Source of the DNA: Rhabdophis nuchalis
Lineage: Eukaryota; Chordata; Lepidosauria; Squamata; Natricidae
Assembly (NCBI GenBank): GCA_039707465.1
Contig: CM077658.1
Span: 14,328,074-14,392,073 of the forward strand
Direction: 5' to 3'
Length of the DNA stretch: 64,000 nt
Shown: piece by piece, positions 60,600 to 64,000 of the stretch
Layout: each line of letters opens with the position of its first letter
Numbering within the stretch: the first letter of the stretch is position 1
Made by a program: the position numbers and the translations under genes
Notes under the pieces: model-generated
The model's database searches: none
The model's input: the letters and a program-made list of their open reading frames with translations, nothing else
Told to the model about the DNA's origin: nothing

Positions 60600-60990
60600 T
60601 GAGACACACCTGGTGCAACTAACACATTCCTTGAGGACATAAAAGTGAAGCAAAACGTGTATTTTAATCATTCTACATCCTCATGCACATGAAAATGTGT
60701 TTCGGGGTCTTTTTAATAACCTGGGAAAAGCAATATCCCATGAAATAGTTGGGTTTCTTTGCAAATACTGTTAAGTTTGCAAAAATAAAACTTCAAGGGT
60801 TGTAGCCAAGACCCATTTGGGTGGAAAAGGCAGATCCAGAAACCTCTTCACCAGACCCAGGCCGATCCCTCGATCGGACCCTGTCACCAGAAGGCTGAAA
60901 ACGCAGAAATTCACTGACATTGCCATCTCTCCATAAGCTGCAGGTTTTGCTTCCGATCTTCTTGGAAAATGTTCATCAAATATCTCTTCC
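60600..60990 (-). pseudogene. SDR copy I relic: exon 1 fused to intron 4
   Basis: Minus-strand exon 1 from the start codon at 60926 to about 60796 encodes MAMSVNFCVFSLLVTGSDRG, then LVKRFLDLPFPPKWVLATT; the last eight codons and the donor are missing. Continuing on the minus strand, sequence from about 60795 to 60600 matches intron 4 of copies B and C ('GGTTATTAAAAAGACCCC', 'TGTCCTCAAGGAATGTGTT'). The deletion therefore removed exon 1's end through exon 4, and no exon 5 follows before the SINE. Upstream leader homology extends to about 60990. Confidence 0.8.
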
Positions 60991-61159
60991 TTTCATTGTT
61001 AGGGCAATAATAAGGAAAATGACACACCCACTTTTAAAACTGTTGAAAAACTGTTGAAAAAGCCTTCAAGAACAGCATCACTTTTTTTTTTAATCAAAAG
61101 AGTAATCAGCAGAGTAAGAGGGAAAGATATATTACCTAAGAAGATATTTGTGGTCCTCC

Positions 61160-62240
61160 CTTCCACCCATAGCATCAACATACCTTACAGGATATGTGAC
61201 TTTGGGTGAAACAATGGCAAATTGAAGACATAGCTGATGCCTACATGAAAAGAGGAGCTGGCGAATAGATAGGTTTCTCAAAATTTCTCTCTGGAGCAAG
61301 GACAGGACCAGGATTGCCCCAAAGTGCTCCATACAATGGCTCCCAATAAGGAGACCATAAGACGGCAGTCTTTGGCAGGTTTGGAAAGCTCTGGAAGTCA
61401 GGGAAAAATCATTTCACTACCTAAACTGTAGTTTGGTGTCCTCAAAAGAACTCTGGGTTTGCATATTTTCTTTCTCAAAACGCCCAACCTAGAAGGACCC
61501 TTAAAACAAGGACCAGATTCAAAGTTCAAATGAAAGAACATTCCTTGTTTCTACCTGGAAGGAAGGAGTGACCGATTATTACTCTCATGGCCATTTGAGG
61601 GACAGGTATATACGTGGCTTTGCCAAGATTCTAACATGCACAAGGATGGATCGATACGGAAACACCCACAATAGAGGAATGGAGTATGAAAATGGCAAGG
61701 GTGGCAAAAATGGAAAAACTCAGCTGTCTGAATAAGGACAAAAGAGTCAGTCATTTGACAAAAGACAGGAAACCTTGTGGACATTTTAGATAGAAATGTC
61801 AAAAAATAAAATAATAATGAATTCTGGGTTTGATGTCTAAAAAAAGAATGGAATAAGGGATTTTGTAATATTGAAGACGTCAGAGGGACAATGGGTCTCT
61901 TTATCATTGTTGAAAAGACGTTTGGAAGTTGCTTATTTTCTCTGATTCTTGTTTTTTTAATTACATTTATTTTCTTTTTTACTTGGTTTTTTCTCTCTAC
62001 TTTTGCATAGGGTGTGTGTGTGTATGTGTGTGTGTATTTGCATATGTGTATTTATAGGGATATGTTTGAGGAATATGTTCTGAACAAAGTGTTCAAATGA
62101 ATAGATTATGTACAGGCTTGAGCTAAGGTTCAATTCGTCATCCTCTCACATTGTATATGAGGCATTGAAGAATACTGGTTCATTTTTTTTTAAACCCTTC
62201 TGAAAGAAAGAGAAAACACAACCAAGATTTTCATGCCATT
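61160..62240 (-). other. Family 3' flank of copy J (inverted)
   Basis: Follows copy J on the minus strand and matches the inverted blocks after F and G (for example 'CAGGATATGTGACTTTGGGT' at 61191). Right arm of the H/J inverted duplication. No hAT at the position occupied in the G block. Confidence 0.7.
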
Positions 62241-62285
62241 CAGTTATTTATTTATTTATTTGTTTGTTTGTTTGTTGCTTCTCAC

Positions 62286-62291
62286 TTTATT
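62286..62291 (-). promoter_or_regulatory. Polyadenylation signal of copy J
   Basis: Complement of AATAAA, 33 bp beyond the J stop codon on the minus strand, in the same AATAAAGTGAGAAGC context as F and G. Confidence 0.55.
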
Positions 62292-62324
62292 ATGAGTCGA
62301 TGACATGAAGGTGAGACCGATGGA

Positions 62325-62438
62325 TCACCAGGGAAGCCGACGACCCAAATAATCCAAAAAGGTCCCGTTGTCCTCTTCACAAAGCTTGGACAACACAGCG
62401 ATGATGCCTTGAGTGCTCTCTTCCACGCTGATTTCCGG
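62325..62438 (-). CDS. SDR copy J, exon 6 only (gene continues right of window)
   Basis: Minus-strand exon 6, 114 bp, reads PEISVEESTQGIIAVLSKLC, then EEDNGTFLDYLGRRLPW and TGA at 62327-62325; the acceptor is a TTTGTGACAG type at 62439. Intron 5 sequence of the family continues on the minus strand to the window edge (for example 63440-63620 matches 33840-34000). Exons 1-5 should lie beyond 64000. The frame and splice site are intact, so J may be a working gene transcribed towards H; this cannot be judged from the visible part. Confidence 0.8.
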   Translation of the reverse strand, partial: PEISVEESTQGIIAVLSKLCEEDNGTFLDYLGRRLPW

Positions 62439-62586
62439 CTGTCACAAAAAAAGAGGATCTCATGAAGTTTAGAGAATGGCTCCTGCCCAGCTCAAAACCC
62501 TCCCATCAGCAGATCAGCAGAATGCAGCTCCTCTCCATCCTGAAGCTAGCCTGAATGAGACCATTTTGAGACTTCAATGCCGACAC

Positions 62587-62950
62587 ACTGGGGCCGAGGG
62601 ATAGGGAGGGGGGAATAGAGATAGTTGGGGTAATATAGTCAAAACAAAATACTTTCTCTTGGGAACCAAGGGCATTCCAGCAGGTGTTTGGAAGGAATGG
62701 GCTGATATCACCAAGCAACTGAACTGTGTCCTGATTGGGCCATGTGGCAGGTTGTTTTGTGAAAGTGACCAACTTTTACTTTTAATTAGGTGAAAAGTAT
62801 GGGAATATTCAGTCATTTTTTCCCCAGCTTGTGCCAATATGTCATATCCAATAAACTTATTCTTTGAGGAATTAACCTGCTTCAGTTTTGTTTTCTGTGG
62901 GTGTGTTACTTGGAACCCTGAGAATTGGACCTCTTGACTATAAACATTCA
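62587..62950 (+). mobile_element. Possible LTR fragment in J intron 5
   Basis: Unrelated to the intron 5 sequence of the other copies. It contains AATAAA (62850) and 'GGAACCCTGAGAATTGGACC' near its right end. Boundaries and family are uncertain. Confidence 0.3.
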
Positions 62951-63639
62951 ACTCTAATATAGAGAAGGGATTGTATTAAACAGGCCAATTGCATTTTACC
63001 TTCTAAAGGTACAGTAAACAAGCACAGCCCCTATGCATCATGTAAATCCCTAAATTTGGGTTAGTTAAGTTGACCGCAAATAACCAGGCTTTGCAAGTGC
63101 AGATACTGTCGATAAAATTATCTAATATTTGCAAAGAGGAACTCTTATTATTTGCTTTGCTATGGGAATCTATCCCTGTTATGATTTCTGAAACAAATGC
63201 GTCAACCCTGCTTTGAATCTCATGTATGACATGGACTGAGTCCTTCTCATTTTGTATATAAACATGTTTTCCTGCAGAAAGAGTGCTCTGCAAATAGGGA
63301 GAATCACCAGAAGAAGGGATTCAAACACGAGAAGGTAAGATTTAATAGATTTCCTTTTGAGAGAAAATGGATTTTAACTTTTATAGGGGAAGTTTGTTCA
63401 GTTTGCTGAGTTAAAATTTCTGTTCCTTCAATTCTCTATACCACACTCAATGCTTTAATTCAACATGTAGTGTAACTTTAACCGAAGTGGTTGATGTGTC
63501 TATTTTTATACTAGCACATTATTTCATCAAACAACACTAAAGACCCAAATAATCAAAATACCCAAACCTTAAGGGATTCATCATTAGGTCATTCATATGT
63601 GAGGGGCCCTTGGTGCTCTCTGAGCGTGGGTATTTTCTT

Positions 63640-63839
63640 TTTCTTTATTGCAAATAGTTTATTTATTTTTTCCATTTCAAAATATTCATAGATATCCATT
63701 CTTATAAATGCTATTTAACATTTATCTATTCATCATTAATATCTATACACATTCTTACATATATACTGTATGATACAGTTTGGATCGCCACCCTGTGTCT
63801 CCATCTTATTTTGCAACAGCCTTACTCCTACCTTCTCCA
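63640..63839 (-). mobile_element. Short non-LTR insertion with about 19-bp target duplication
   Basis: Flanks 63621-63639 and 63840-63858 (TGAGCGTGGGTATTTTCTT and TGAGCTTGGGTATTTTCTT) match at 18 of 19 bases. T-rich left end suggests the minus strand. It interrupts a Penelope-like segment in J intron 5. Confidence 0.7.
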
Positions 63840-63844
63840 TGAGC

Positions 63845-63965
63845 TTGGGTATTTTCTTGAAGACATTTCATTACCCAAACTAGGTAACATCATCAGTGTC
63901 CTGGTGTTACCTAATTTCGTAATGAAATGTTTGCAAGAAAACAAATAAGCTCATGGATCACCAAG
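63845..63965 (-). mobile_element. Penelope-like foldback with hammerhead-like core
   Basis: The minus strand at 63896-63865 reads CTGATGA, TGTTACCTAGTTTGGGTAAT (7-bp stem potential) and GAAAT. This is the least mutated stem II of the family in this window. Confidence 0.6.
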
Positions 63966-64000
63966 AACCTCTCTGAGGTTGTTACTTTTCTTGGAGACGT

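Noticed and set aside
61551..61907. A 118-codon open frame on the minus strand, also present at 44453-44809
   Set aside because: It lies in the duplicated 3' flank, is truncated in the F block, and is broken by early stops in the corresponding forward flank of H. Similarity is explained by recent duplication.

Overview
The window looks like nuclear DNA of a squamate reptile, most likely a snake. The reasons are compact multi-exon genes with GT-AG introns, CR1/L2/Rex1/BovB/L1 LINE remains, tRNA-derived SINEs, many hAT and mariner MITEs, Penelope-like fragments, and AAT-type microsatellites grown from L2 tails. This assignment rests on repeat style, not on a species-specific marker.

The only cellular genes I can support are one tandemly duplicated family of short-chain dehydrogenase/reductases (SDR). 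It resembles the Drosophila 'sniffer' carbonyl reductase group, often annotated 'C-factor-like' in vertebrates. Each complete gene has six coding exons (156, 52, 188, 159, 108 and 114 bp; splice phases 0, 1, 0, 0, 0) and encodes 258 residues with TGxxxGIG, NNAG, catalytic Ser and YxxxK. Copies, lettered here: A (exons 5-6 only, 1190-3029; the rest lies left of the window), B (4959-11547), C (13264-18222), D (19611-24328), E (relic, exon 5 only, 26434-26541), F (29220-34283), G (37144-42953), H (53564-59684), I (inverted exon 1 relic, 60796-60926) and J (minus strand, exon 6 at 62325-62438, continuing right of the window). B, C, D, F, G and H are open, correctly spliced on paper and keep all catalytic residues. 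They vary most in the loop between the catalytic Ser and Tyr.

The array has sub-blocks: C/D are sister units with shared 3' flanks, and F/G/H are another set. F and G are each followed by an inverted copy of the family 3' flank that ends in an inverted 3'UTR joined directly to an inverted promoter. That is a minus-strand gene whose whole coding part was deleted, later hit by a solo LTR (5-bp target duplication). The right end (59.8-64 kb) is an inverted duplication, with H and J tail to tail and relic I between them.

A nearly full-length L1 element (47408-53540, minus strand, 17-bp target duplication) sits 6 bp upstream of the start codon of H, apart from its own duplicated target. It separates H from its ancestral promoter. 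L1 ORF1 is intact; ORF2 has one homopolymer frameshift and two nonsense codons.

Most remaining DNA is transposon debris. Several insertions have perfect 8-bp hAT duplications and empty sites in paralogous units, so the order of events can be read. Penelope-like fragments in introns carry sequences matching the conserved core of hammerhead ribozymes. No prokaryotic features, CRISPR arrays, rRNA or free-standing tRNA genes were seen.
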